Part shown: positions 10,660-22,431 of the stretch, piece by piece
How positions within the stretch are numbered: the stretch's first letter is position 1
Layout of the letters: each line of letters opens with the position of its first letter
Source: Thuidium tamariscinum
Lineage: Eukaryota > Streptophyta > Bryopsida > Hypnales > Thuidiaceae
Reading direction: 5' to 3'
Assembly (NCBI GenBank): GCA_947034885.2
Contig: OX344754.2
Span: 21,284,501-21,348,500 of the forward strand
DNA: 64,000 nt
Notes under the pieces: generated by a model
The model's input: the letters and a program-made list of their open reading frames with translations, nothing else
The model's database searches: none
Told to the model about the DNA's origin: nothing
Made by a program: the position numbers and the translations under genes

Positions 10660-12024
10660 AATTAAATGGGGAACAATCTACATTGATCTCTATTTATTAT
10701 TTTGTATTTTGAAATCCAATACACTATGAGGATGATTCATTGACATTTACATAAACTAAAAGGAGAAGTTATCATTTAAATCTCTTTCTTCTTATTTTAA
10801 AATCTTAAATTGAAGTAGTAAATAATACTTGAGTAGAATGATGCTTCAAGAATGAAAAATTTTAATGGATATCTTCTTATACAAATCTCAATCTATTATT
10901 TTGTATTCTAGAATTTATTTGATAAATGTTTTTTACCACAACAATTCTTTGACATTTTTGTAAGTCAAAAAGCAAATGTTTTCATTTAAATATCTTTCCA
11001 CTAATTTTTAGGATTGAGATGAAGGTGGTGAAATATTAAGATATGAGTATGGTGGTACTTTGGAAATAGAGAACTCAAATGGGTAAATTGTTATTGAAAT
11101 CTCTATCCACTATTTTGAGTTCTAACATCCACTTGATAAATAATTTACCAAAAAGATGAGCCTTCAAATTAAAGTTGCATAAATCTAAAACAAGAGTTTC
11201 ATTTTTTTAATCTCTTCCCTCTAATTTTAAAGACAAAATTAAGGTTGTGTTTAAATAAAACATGAGTATCATGATGCTTGAAAAATGAAGAAATTCAAAT
11301 GGGCTTATGGGCAAATTGTTATTGAAATCTTTATATACTATTTTGAGTTCTAAAATCTATTTGATAGAATAATCCACCATGAGGATAAGCCTTCAAAATA
11401 AAGTTGTATAAATAAAAAAGAGAAGTTTCACTTATATCTCTTCCCTCTAATTTTTAGGATAAAATCAAGGTGGTGCCTAAATAAGACATGACAATGATGA
11501 TGGTTTGAAAATAGGAAAAATTGAAATAGGCAAGTTGTTATTAAAGTCTCCATCCCCTATTTTGAGTTCTAAAATTTGCTTGATAAATAATTTGCCATTA
11601 GGATGAGCCTTCAAATAACATTTGTAGAAATTAAAATTAAAATTTTTTAATTTAAAGTTCTTCATTTTTATTTTTTATTTATTGTTGAAGGTGGAGATTG
11701 ATAAATAGTACGCAAATATAATGATGCTTGAAAAATAGAGAATTTTAAATGGAGAAGATTGTTCACAAATATCCATGCATTATTTTTTATTCTAAAATTC
11801 ACTTAATAAATATTACATCATTAGAATGACTTTAAGATTTGATTAGATGAAAAAGGAAAGTTTTCATCTGAATCTCTTCTTTTTAGTTTTTAAGCTTTTG
11901 GTGAAGGTAATGAAGAATACATGAATATGTTGATGCTTGGAAAATAGAAAAATTCAAATGGAGAAGTTTTTAGTTACACAAAATTCTAATAATTATTTTG
12001 TATCCTATAATTCACTTTATAAAT

Positions 12025-13054
12025 CTTGGGGGATGCACTCTAGGAGAGGACACTTCCCGTTTTTTAATAACCTACATGCGGCAGAATATAGGGTACATTT
12101 AAATAATCTTAGGTAAAATTTATAAGAAATTTACATATAAAATAGGGGACATTAAAAAGGCAAAGTGTTTTAAAAATAAAATAGGGATTATAATATGGCT
12201 GATTTTTCCGCTTTATGGTAAAATAGGAGCTCTTTTAATGTTGCCAAGTAATGATTACAAGTAATTGATAGCCCCCCTAAAAATACCCCACCGCCGCACG
12301 TGGATCCTCCAAATATACAAGAAGTGTCCTCCCCGGGGATGCACTTTGTAATATATTAGGACATGACGTGCATTCAAGCCCTTATAAGATGGGGGCAATG
12401 TAGGTACATTTGGTGAATTAAAATAGACCTATCTTTACCTAAATTTTTAAACTTAGGTAATTTCAATAACCCTATCTTTATTTTGAATTTTTCTTGGGTG
12501 CTAATTAATTATACACTATGTTCATTATACATAAGAAAGACCTGCATTTTTTTTGCAAATAATTACAAAGAAAAAAGAATTTGTCATTAAAACTTTGACT
12601 AAACATGTGATACATGTAGAGGCTAGAGACTAGATAAGCAATACTTCCATTTTAAACAATTTCATTCAAACACATTCAAAGTGTGAGTACTCATAAGAGC
12701 ACAACCATTAGTTGTCACCATTAGTTGTCACCCATTAGTTGTCACTCTCATTTACATGTAGAGCTCATGCTCTCATAGTATTTAGCTCATAGGATTCCTT
12801 ATTTCAAACTTAGTATACTTCATAAAAGTTCAAATTTCTAGAGATCCTTTTTGGCTACCCTTATTTAGAAAAACAAATTTGATAAAGTTGTGTATTATTT
12901 TCTACCCTTCATTATTTATAATGATAATAGCTCATTTTAGTGATGCTAATTTATTTCTAAAAATTGTTTAAAATTTAGGCTAAGGGAATTAAAAGCACCT
13001 TTCATTTGATTGCACGCTATAATTAAATAAACCAGGAGTGCCCCCCCTCCTGAG
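12025..13054. mobile_element. 1.03-kb non-autonomous hAT-like insertion
   Basis: It interrupts the satellite and is flanked on both sides by the 8-bp direct repeat TTATAAAT (12,017-12,024 and 13,055-13,062). Its ends, CTTGGGGGATGCACTCTAGG and the inverse of CCAGGAGTGCCCCCCCTCC, are imperfect inverted repeats. An 8-bp duplication fits hAT elements. It has no coding capacity and itself contains the 295-bp insertion below. A short ACCATTAGTTGTC triplication lies at about 12,704-12,746. Confidence 0.6.
12042..12336. mobile_element. 295-bp Mutator-like MITE nested in the hAT-like element
   Basis: Ends AGGAGAGGACACTTC and the inverse GAAGTGTCCTCCCC are inverted repeats. They are flanked by GGATGCACTCT (12,031-12,041) and GGATGCACTTT (12,337-12,347), a 9-11-bp target duplication as made by Mutator-type transposases. 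It has no coding capacity. Confidence 0.65.
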
Positions 13055-13520
13055 TTATAAATTTCACACAATTAGAATGACTATGAGATTTATATATAAA
13101 CAAAAGAGAAGTTCTAAGTTAAAATAATCTCTTCCCTCTAGTTTAAAATTTTTTGGTGAAGGTGGTAAATTATACATAAATATAATGATGCTTGAAAAAT
13201 AGAAAAATTGAAGTGATGAAGTTCTTACACAAATATCCATTCATTATTTTGTATTTTGAAATCGAATTAGTTAATAATACAGTTTTAGAATGATTCTTTG
13301 ACTTTTACATAAATTACAAGGAGAAGTTTTAATTCAAATCTATTTCTTCTAATTTTTAAATTTAGGTGAAGATGCTAACTTGCTAAGAAATATAAGAATA
13401 TAATGATGCTTGGAGATTAGAAAAAATCAAATGGGGATGATTTAAAAAAAATCACAATCCATAATTTTATATTTCAAAATCTTTTTGATAAGTAATACAT
13501 TAGTAGATTGTAATCTTCTA

Positions 13521-14506
13521 AAGTTTCATTGTCTCTACAAGGGGGTAAAGTGGATTTTGTACAAGTTCCTATAATGTCAAATTTTTATGGAACTTTTTGA
13601 AACATTATTATAAGATAGAGAATCTTATTGGCTTTCTAGAAATGTAGTTTTATTTGAATTAGTGCCTAAAAGCAAGAGTCATATCACAATAAGCTTAGAT
13701 CTAAATTATGTAGGTAAAAACAAATCCACAAAAATTAAATTTTTTTTCTTATAGATTGTAATTTTGTCTTCTTAGAACTTTGATTCATTTTATTTAGATT
13801 GGTGATGCAAAGATTATGAATCATTTTGTTTTGTGGGCAATAATAATAAGATTTTGAAATTGTTTGAGATAGGATTCATTTTTTACTTCAATTTTAATTT
13901 AAAAAAAAGCAGTTTTGTAGTATTAGCATTGATTAATCAAACAATCTCACCATTGGGATTAGAATTTCTATTTCCACATTTCCACCTTAGAGCTATTATT
14001 TTTTTTCCTCTATGATGTACCTTCTACTTAATAATTTAAAATAAAATGACAACCACATTATTTTTCCTACATTCTCAACTTAATTTTGAATGATATATTA
14101 AGTTAAGATCTAAAGTGAAAACTTTTTAAGTTAAGAAAATCAAATCTCTTAAGCTAAAGTAGACCAACCCATTTCCATTTGTAACTCTATTCCACCAACT
14201 AGACTAGCCTATTTCCGTCACTCTAGTTTTGGCCCCATTTCTACCTCCCCCCCCAAATTCCCTTCATTCTATGACAAAATCAAGGATTTTATGACAAGTT
14301 GGAGTAATGTGTCACTATTTAAATAGAAAATATCTAGTTGTTGATTAGGTGGTTATACAATGTTTATAAGTTGTTTATGATCCTAGCCTAAAGGCGGTTT
14401 TGTAATTTAGGATTGTCTACTTCAAAAATTCATAGAAATTACGATTTTGATTGAAAAATTATAATTTCATTTGGGTTTGATTCAAGAAACATGTGCACAC
14501 TTCAAA
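13521..14506. other. AT-rich flank of the giant element
   Basis: No gene. A stretch from about 13,750 to 13,960 (GAACTTTGATTCATT…GATTGGTGATG…) has a diverged direct-orientation copy at about 53,490-53,700, so part of this flank is an old dispersed repeat. Confidence 0.45.
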
Positions 14507-15470
14507 TAAATATGTACCCCTCTTAGAATTGACTCCAATATAGCTAGATTGCAAATAGGCATGTCTACCTTAGTTTGTCATTGTCCCCCAAAACATTTTT
14601 TTTTCACTTTGAATGCAATTATCTTGCAATCTATGTGGTGAAAATTTTTGAAATTTTTTTCACATATTCTCATACTATAATATTACAAGATCCTACCATT
14701 ATATATGAAAAAAATTTCATTTCTAATTTTTTTTGTTTTTTGTACTAAAAATGGCAGTTTTAAGTGTTTTTTTGACAATTGCAACAAAGAGGTCGCCCAC
14801 CCGAGGTCGCCAGAGTCCCCCAAAACATAATTTCTACACTTTGAATGCAATTATCTTGCAATCTGTGTGGTGAAAATTTTTGAAATTTTTTTCACATATT
14901 CTCATACTATAATATTACAAGATCCTACCATTATATATGAAAAAAATTTCATTTCTAATTTTTTTTGTTTTTTGTACTAAAAATGGCAGTTTTAAGTGTT
15001 TTTTTGACAATTGCAACAAAGAGGTCGCCCACCCGCGGTCGCCCCTTGACAAGAGGTCGCCCCTAGACCAGAGGTCGCTCACCCGCGGTCGCCTCTTGAT
15101 AAGAGGTCGCCCCCAAACCAGAGGTCGCCCACCCGAGGTCGCCCCTCGACAAGAGGTCGCCCTCAAAATTGGACACGTGGTCGCCCTATTTTGAAGCGCG
15201 GTCGCCCTTCCCGAAGTCGCCCTCAAAATTAGACATGTGGTCGCCCTATCTTGAAGCGCAGTCGCCCCACCCGAAGTCGCCTACTTAAAGTTCCACGTCA
15301 CTCTGAACAATCTGCCACGTATGCCAAATCCATTTACCGTAGGGTAAATTTTTTTTACCTTACTCGACGGGCTGCGACGGGGTAGCGACATGTTGTCACC
15401 TGCGACACGCGACGTCAGACGTCCTACACGACACCAAAACCCAAAAATATGTCCGACAAGAAAACCCTGA
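14507..15470 (+). repeat. Left terminal inverted repeat, subterminal GGTCGCCC repeats
   Basis: An inverse copy lies at 46,314-47,327. From outside in: TAAATATGTACCCCTCTTAG; a ~232-bp segment present twice in tandem (starting GTCCCCC at 14,583 and 14,815); about 15 copies of GGTCGCCC or close variants between 14,790 and 15,290; a TTTACCGTAGGGTAAA palindrome; a GCGAC-rich block; and the inner boundary GAAAACCCTGA. The GGTCGCCC cluster is in the place where CACTA elements hold TnpA-binding repeats. Confidence 0.85.
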
Positions 15471-18400
15471 TGCCATTCATTTCAACTTTTCCAGACACAG
15501 TTCAACACTGTAGTGTCAGACGACCACAGCCTGAAGAGCGCTCCACGATCACTGGGGAACTTCAGGTTCCACTGAAACTGCTGTCATTAACACTTCCAAC
15601 TCATGAGCAGTATGTGCACTTCCTCCTTGCTGTCCAACAAAATATAACTTCCGCGTACATCACAAACAAACCTAGAGGCACTCATAACACTACGAACTTC
15701 GAACAAGCCGCAGTCTACTTCTCCCATTCAGAATTCCAGAAGACATACGATAACTGCCACGTCGAGATCCGGAACTGCTAATCCCAATTACATATTCCCG
15801 CTTCAGCACCCCATCAAACCGCTTAAGCTTCCGAAGACACTGCATCACTTCAATCGTCCTCTGCCTTCCCATGCCTGTTATAATACTTTACACAGTTCCG
15901 CTAGTACACAAATTCCAACAAGCACCACACATTACTGCTTACTTTTTCTTTGAAACAGCATCTCCCACCTTCTCCTTCCCGACCCGATGACAGCCTCCAC
16001 CATGCATGGAGTCCCACACAGAACACACGTCATCAAATACAGTAGCATGTCAATTACACATGCACTGCCATGCACTTCCTGCTTTCTTGAAGTTCGTCAA
16101 CCACATTTCAATGTTCCCATGTACTTATTTACTTCTACTACTCTTGGAAACGCAGTTTACCCGACGTAATCAGGCACTTCCATGTAAACACAAAGTATAT
16201 ACACGGCATTAACCTTTCCAGCAATCCAAAGAGACCAAAAACGAAGAACGAATCCAACAATCAAAATATATTGCGTTCCTCTATGCTATTGCAGTATGAC
16301 TATCAAAGATAACGACATACAACTTCTTCTTCAGCGTCATGGACCTTCACTGTAAGGGCACAGCAAAGAAGCCTTCATAATACTTTGCTACAACTGGGCT
16401 TGTTCAGTAGCAACCAGCACAATATGGTTCACCACTCTTCATAATCGCGGCCAATCAATGAATTCCTGCCCACTTCGACTCCACTGTCAGTCTGTCACCT
16501 ATACTTTCAGTGACATTACCTCGACTACTGAAGGTTCCTCTCTCCAGAAATAGAATTCAGTCCACACCCCAAGCGTAACATGAAACCCATGTAGTGCACC
16601 TATTTCAAAATACCAAGCATCCAGAATGAGGACTAACGGAATGACATCAACTTACCAGCAACACATCCTCCGCTTCATTCCCTATAAGCCTTCATAGCTA
16701 ACACATGAAATGAAAATCTCAGAAGACTTCATACATTAAGTACAATGGCCTCCGTAGCCGCCATGAAATTCCAGGACTCAATTGTCTCTAAGCTTCACGT
16801 ACCGCCTACACTGAGAACTGACAAGCTTGAACACATTATGCCTTCATCTCACAATACACTAACTCCGCTGGAAACACATCATGCCCGGACAGTCTCCATT
16901 ACAAAACGACGGCGTCATTTACTCTCACCTGCTCCCTATTTTTTACCGTCGACCATCGTCTTCGACGTCACCAATTTCTTTGCAGCACGTGGGAAAAGTT
17001 TATGTCAACATAATACTCAAGTTCTGTAAGTACTTGACATCGAAGCATTTCACTTAGTCAACGTCGTCGGGCTTCATGACGTAATACAACAAACTTCCTA
17101 AGTATTACAATGGACGACCTACACTACGCAACGACTGATACGAGAGGGTGCAGGCTTCCTCGAAGTGAACCATGGAGCCCTCAAAGTCAGCAAGAGAATT
17201 AGAAAACAACAGAACAATGATTGCCTTTTACACCCTCCAAAGCTCAAACACTTTCTTCTCGTATCATTACACCAATTACACATTTCAGTGTCGAAGTCAC
17301 CGTGTGCTATTCGATTTCACAATTACACTTCAATCCCACTCTCCAGCCGCCACACATCATCGCCAGAGCATCTACCACTTGACATAAACCCTGACATCTC
17401 AAAAAAAATGAAGCCAGTCCTTCATTTCGGCTAGCACGGGACATTCGAACGAGTGAAACAAAATTTTGAGGTCCTCGTCACACATTTACAACGTCAACGC
17501 ACAAAACTCATAGCATAAGTTTTTTCGTAAAGCTGCAGGAGCACAGAAAAGCCAAAATTCCTCTATAGTACGCCTTCCGCATCAACAATCCCGTGCACTC
17601 TCTGTCCAAACTCCAAAGTCTCCAACACCGCTTCATCCTCGATGGAAAACTTCGATGTTGCCGAAACTGACCACGGCACCATCCACAATTGCATTCATCA
17701 TGATGTCCCCTGTAATCCGTCCCCACAATACTCACAAATTCATTACATGAACTTCACTGAATTGTAAGACCAAAGAAAACTTGTTCGCAACTTCAGCACT
17801 TCTTACCCCTTCCATAATTCAGTCGTTCACGGACGAATTCGTCGAAGGGAACGAGTAAGAGTCAGAGGACGTGATACCGGAGCCCTCTTCGTTGGTTTCC
17901 TCGAACTCTCCATTCTCTTCGAATTCCTCATGAAATAGTGCCTCGAAGGTGCTGTCCAGAAGAGCCCCCTCGCCAGGTCCATCTCGAGAATCACTCCCTC
18001 CGTCATGCTCCGCACTGTCTGCGAGCCACGGTAACGGATCCCCATGTGCATGCACTGCATAGTACGAAGAATCTCCAACGCTCTCGCCCGAATCCATTTT
18101 CACATGTCTTCCTCTTCTTCAAGATGGTCGGGATTTCACGACCCTCTCCAACAAAGGAAAACGCTATTCCTGAAACATACTTCACCAAAATACTGTCATG
18201 TCCACTAAGTCCGAAAATAACAGCGCTTCAGTTTCTCGAGCACCACTCAAACAGCACATCAGTTCTTGCGACGTGAAACACGAACATCACTTCACAAGCA
18301 TGATAACAGACAACAGTACCCAATTCCCATACATCTCGCTAAATTATACTCCTCAATGACAAGAAACTTCACGACATTCAAAAACGCCGAGGACCTAACT

Positions 18401-21400
18401 TATGGCTACCTGCCGTTCCTATCAATGGCCACAGAGCTTTACCAAACATGCGCTTTCGGTGTAACTACGGCGGCTGAGCAGTCCTCCTCGAAAGCCACTG
18501 GTAAGAATGCGGGGAATTCTCACTTACTTAGTTTGAAGGCTCACAATCAAAGTCCGCACTTCCTTTCAGTGAGGCACTGCATCCTCAGCACCGTCTAATT
18601 GTGGTCATGATCAACGGCTGAGTGCACTAAAAATAACCTCCTGTGCAAGTCATGTCCTTACCTTAAAATTTAATGCTACACAATCCGCTTTCTCAACTAC
18701 TGAGATTTGAATGTACACAGATTGGACCAATGCTTTTATTGCACTCATGAAGTGACGCTGTCATCCTGTAATTCGTACTCCTACATCAAAGTTTCAAGAA
18801 ATCAAAATTTATTGATCTACACACTACACGTACTAACGTTGGATTTAATTAACACCAATGCTAATTCTCTCATTCAAGCCATCAAAAACACTTTCATAAT
18901 TTTCAAGTCACAAGAAAAGGAGGGCTTCCACTCATAACTTTCAGAACAGAACTGGTTTCACGGTCGACATCCTCGACTAACACAGGTACGACTACCTTAG
19001 AGTATACATTATGAAGCACATAACAGTTCCAGAAACTGACAGTTCTTACGTTTCAAAATCCACAGAAGAACATGGAGTGTTTGAACAAAGGCTCTCCCCA
19101 ACATGCAGGACTCTTCATTACCGGATGAAGGAGCCACCGAACCTCCGTCACCGGCAAACTCTTCAGAAAAACATCCACTTTCGATAGCGCATGTCACCAG
19201 AAGGCAATCCGAAGACAGTAAAATTGCAACCAACAGAGTCACGCTCCTCTGAAACTCACATCAGTCCACAGCCACATTCCAAACAATGAAAGGTAAAATA
19301 ATTAGGCACCCCAATACATAAGCCACATACGAAGGAAACGTCTAGACCAATTCTCATCCTTGACAGTCCACTCGCCGTCCCTGCAGCGTACCTGCAACAC
19401 ATTTTCAAGATCACTACCTGATTCGTAGCTACGTACACATACACCTCATGTGCGAAACAAAGGTTTTTAATAACTCAAGCACATTCCTGTCATGACAGAC
19501 CCCTCCTCCTCCTATGACCGTGTTCTTCCTCTGTGACGTTTAATCCTTGCTGTTCACTCTTCGTCATCACATACAAGTCTGTCAATACTATTATCTGGAT
19601 TTCTTCAACACTTTCTTCGTTCTCGAGTTCATTCACGCTACTACCACAAAGTCATTCTGTCTTCTGCGTCAAATTTGGAATAGGGTAAAGAAAGGACGAC
19701 GACATTCTGCACTATAATTTCAGACACACATCTCCATTACATGAACATCTCCACTTCTTGAAAGTTACAGAGCTTTACGTACTCAAGAATGATCAATGAA
19801 GATCAAGACCCAAACACAGCCCATTCTTCGACCCAAATCTACGTCAGAACCTAAAACATGCAAACCTGTGCATGTTTTTCTCTCCGAGGCAGCAACCCAA
19901 CTTTTCAAAAACATTACAATGAATGAAGTACGGTTCCCCACTGACTCTGGACCTTAATCATGTAATGTACTCCATATAAAGGCACTACTGCCCTCTCCAA
20001 TGAAATTAAGTTTTCAATGGGAAGGCTCCCCAACTTCATTTCATGGAACAGAAACAAACACACACCCACTACAAAAGAAGACTCAATTACTACCTACAAT
20101 TACAGGAGGCGCACGCCAGGGTCAACTTCTATCCCCCTAAAGCATGTCGATCCACAGTGAACTGTCGGCGACATTAAGACGTGCACATACCTACAAAGAG
20201 ATGAAAATGGACATGCAATTCTTCTGTGACAGGAACCTCTGACTCCTTCTTCAAAACCTGTGAGACGCATTTCTCCACAGGATTCTGTGGAATCTCCGAA
20301 TACAAGAGGCACATACCTCTCCATTTCCATACTGACGTTCCACTCTTCTTCCAAATCCCCTGCTTACGCTGGGGATGCCCATCGAGTACAATGCACCATC
20401 ACTACTTCAAAGCGTTTCCCTGCAGAACCTTCACCTCGTAGTCAAAACAATTCACAGTCACGTCCAGCGCTACTCACATTTGGCAAACCGAGACTCCGTC
20501 ATGGGAATTACTGAGAACTCCACACATGGAAGCTAAGACAATGCAAAAGAACATTCCGTCCCTTCATCTATCCACCACACCATGAAACAGAACAATGGCT
20601 ATGAGCATACCTGATTCTCCACTGTCCGAATTTTCTGAATCCTTCACAGTGACATTCGTAATTTATCAAACGTTTCGTCAGTGAACATGTTATAACCTAA
20701 TAATTTGGTACATCAAAATGTGATGTGACTCTCTCGAACTCAACAACTCATTCAGCTCTGAAGGCTGCACCCCATGCATGCGCCGATAGTACTGTCGACC
20801 TCATATATTGTCTTCTAAGCTCTTCCTCAGAATTCCATGAATACTAATACAACATTCAAACTTGTTTTAAATTACCGTTCAGACAGTCCTAGGAAATGGA
20901 CTTCTCACCACTCTTTCGGTCGTACATGAAGCATAACAACGGGACAAATAGCAAACACGAAATTCACTTTGTGACAAGCACATCATGACCCCAGCTGATG
21001 TGCTGCCGAAAATCTTTAGCCTCACATAGGAGACACTTCCGTCTGTTCACTTCTTTCCTAATTCGGGAACCATTTCAGCTTCCCGACGTATACCTTCTCC
21101 AACTACACTGGCTCAGTTAGTGTAACAACATAACCTTCATTATAGTTCACAGTACAATCTTCCTCGTCTGCATGCGCTACATTTCTAGAACAGGATCATT
21201 TAGTCCCTTCTCACGGTTTCGTAAGAACCTCCTGAACAGCTGAACTGTACACTTCGGCGATAACTCGAACTCAAAAAAAAAGACTTGCACTTCACATTAG
21301 GCAAAACGGAATTCAAGTCAATGAAGTTCAGCTTTTTTACATCTACCTATCATGCTTGAAATACCCTGAGCTCCGAGGCTGCCCAACAACGACCTCCGTA

Positions 21401-22431
21401 AGTTCTACTAGAGTTTGGAAGACCTACTGTTACAGACCTCTGTCCTCATAACTTACTCTGCAGCCACCACTACTACAAATTATGCATACAGAATTCTCAA
21501 ATAATGGAAGTAACTGAATCTGAGCACCAAAAGCTGCATGGGACCTACCTCATAGATTCTTATAACAAGTGAACTATCATGCACATCGCATGTCAATACA
21601 ACTTCCCCACAGATTCCAGTGGCTTCCGTACATGAAGAATTCCAGCTACACTTACCACCTCGTAATACTTGTGCGAAGATTTAAGATAACAACCTTCACG
21701 GAATACATTACAGTTGCCCAGTGCACGAAAACATAGCCTTTTGAAAAAGCATACACTAAGAAACAAATTGTACCCTCTTCTGTGTATAAAGGTTTCATAT
21801 CTAGCTTTCTTTTAAAACAATTGTTTCCCACGACAAACTGTGGTACACTGCCCTTGTCTTTTCAAGAAGCCACGCTATAGTATTGACCGCTACTACGCTA
21901 ACGGAAATCACGCTGATGAAGTGAACTGCTGATCTCCTACTGCAATGCAAAACACAATGAAACCAAACTTGTTTAACAGTTTCGGAAATGAAGATGACAT
22001 AAACAAGTTAACAGACTAATCACTCACATACACAACACTATTATGTAACTACAGACAGATGTATAAAACCAGGAAAAGCACAAACTGTAACGACCTCACT
22101 CCTTGCATTCTACAGGACTGACACCGCTGATGACGGTTCCTTGAAGCTGTCGTTGCAATTTTCCTTACACAGTTATGGTCGTGGAGGAATGACAGAGTGA
22201 AGTTGCCGACCTTCTATCCTGTACGTTACAAGCGACCATCAGTTCAATAGAAACTGAAACGTCGTTTAACTACAATGCTTGCAATGCCAATGCTTCAGGT
22301 AAATTTTATAGAATAGACCGAAGGCTAAAATGCATTTCACATATTATACAACTCACTGCATTTCTGTTTATATTTTGTTGTAACTGAATTATTTGTCATT
22401 ACTTTTTGGGACTCCAACCTGAACGACATCT
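15471..22431. other. Long G-poor non-coding arm of the giant element
   Basis: No long frame, but the strong C-over-G bias matches the minus-strand gene set. Short minus-strand frames (17,819-18,103; about 18,440-18,530; 19,009-19,242; 20,100-20,354) may be exons of a further minus-strand gene or decayed coding sequence; only the first is listed separately. Confidence 0.45.
17819..18054 (-). CDS. Possible terminal exon, acidic C-terminus
   Basis: A minus-strand frame opens after an acceptor-like ATGCAG at 18,055-18,060 and ends at 17,819. It encodes an acidic, Ser/Glu-rich tail (…FEENGEFEETNEEGSGI…), similar in character to the acidic end of the element's transposase. It sits ~4 kb downstream of the accessory gene's stop, so it would belong to another transcript or an alternative 3' exon. 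No homology is recognised. Confidence 0.3.

Larger units (their letters stand above)
10660..13520. repeat. Diverged AT-rich ~215-bp satellite array
   Basis: The phrase (T)GATGCTTG-AAAAT-AGAAAAATT-AAATG recurs near 10,837, 11,050, 11,262, 11,490, 11,712, 11,922, 13,190 and 13,405. Each time it is followed by a TCCATTATTTTG-type phrase, then GATAAATAAT, then a GAATGA-type phrase, and a CTCTTCCCTCTAATTTT phrase. Spacing is about 210-230 bp. Units have drifted considerably. The array is split by the 1.03-kb insertion at 12,025-13,054. Confidence 0.75.
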
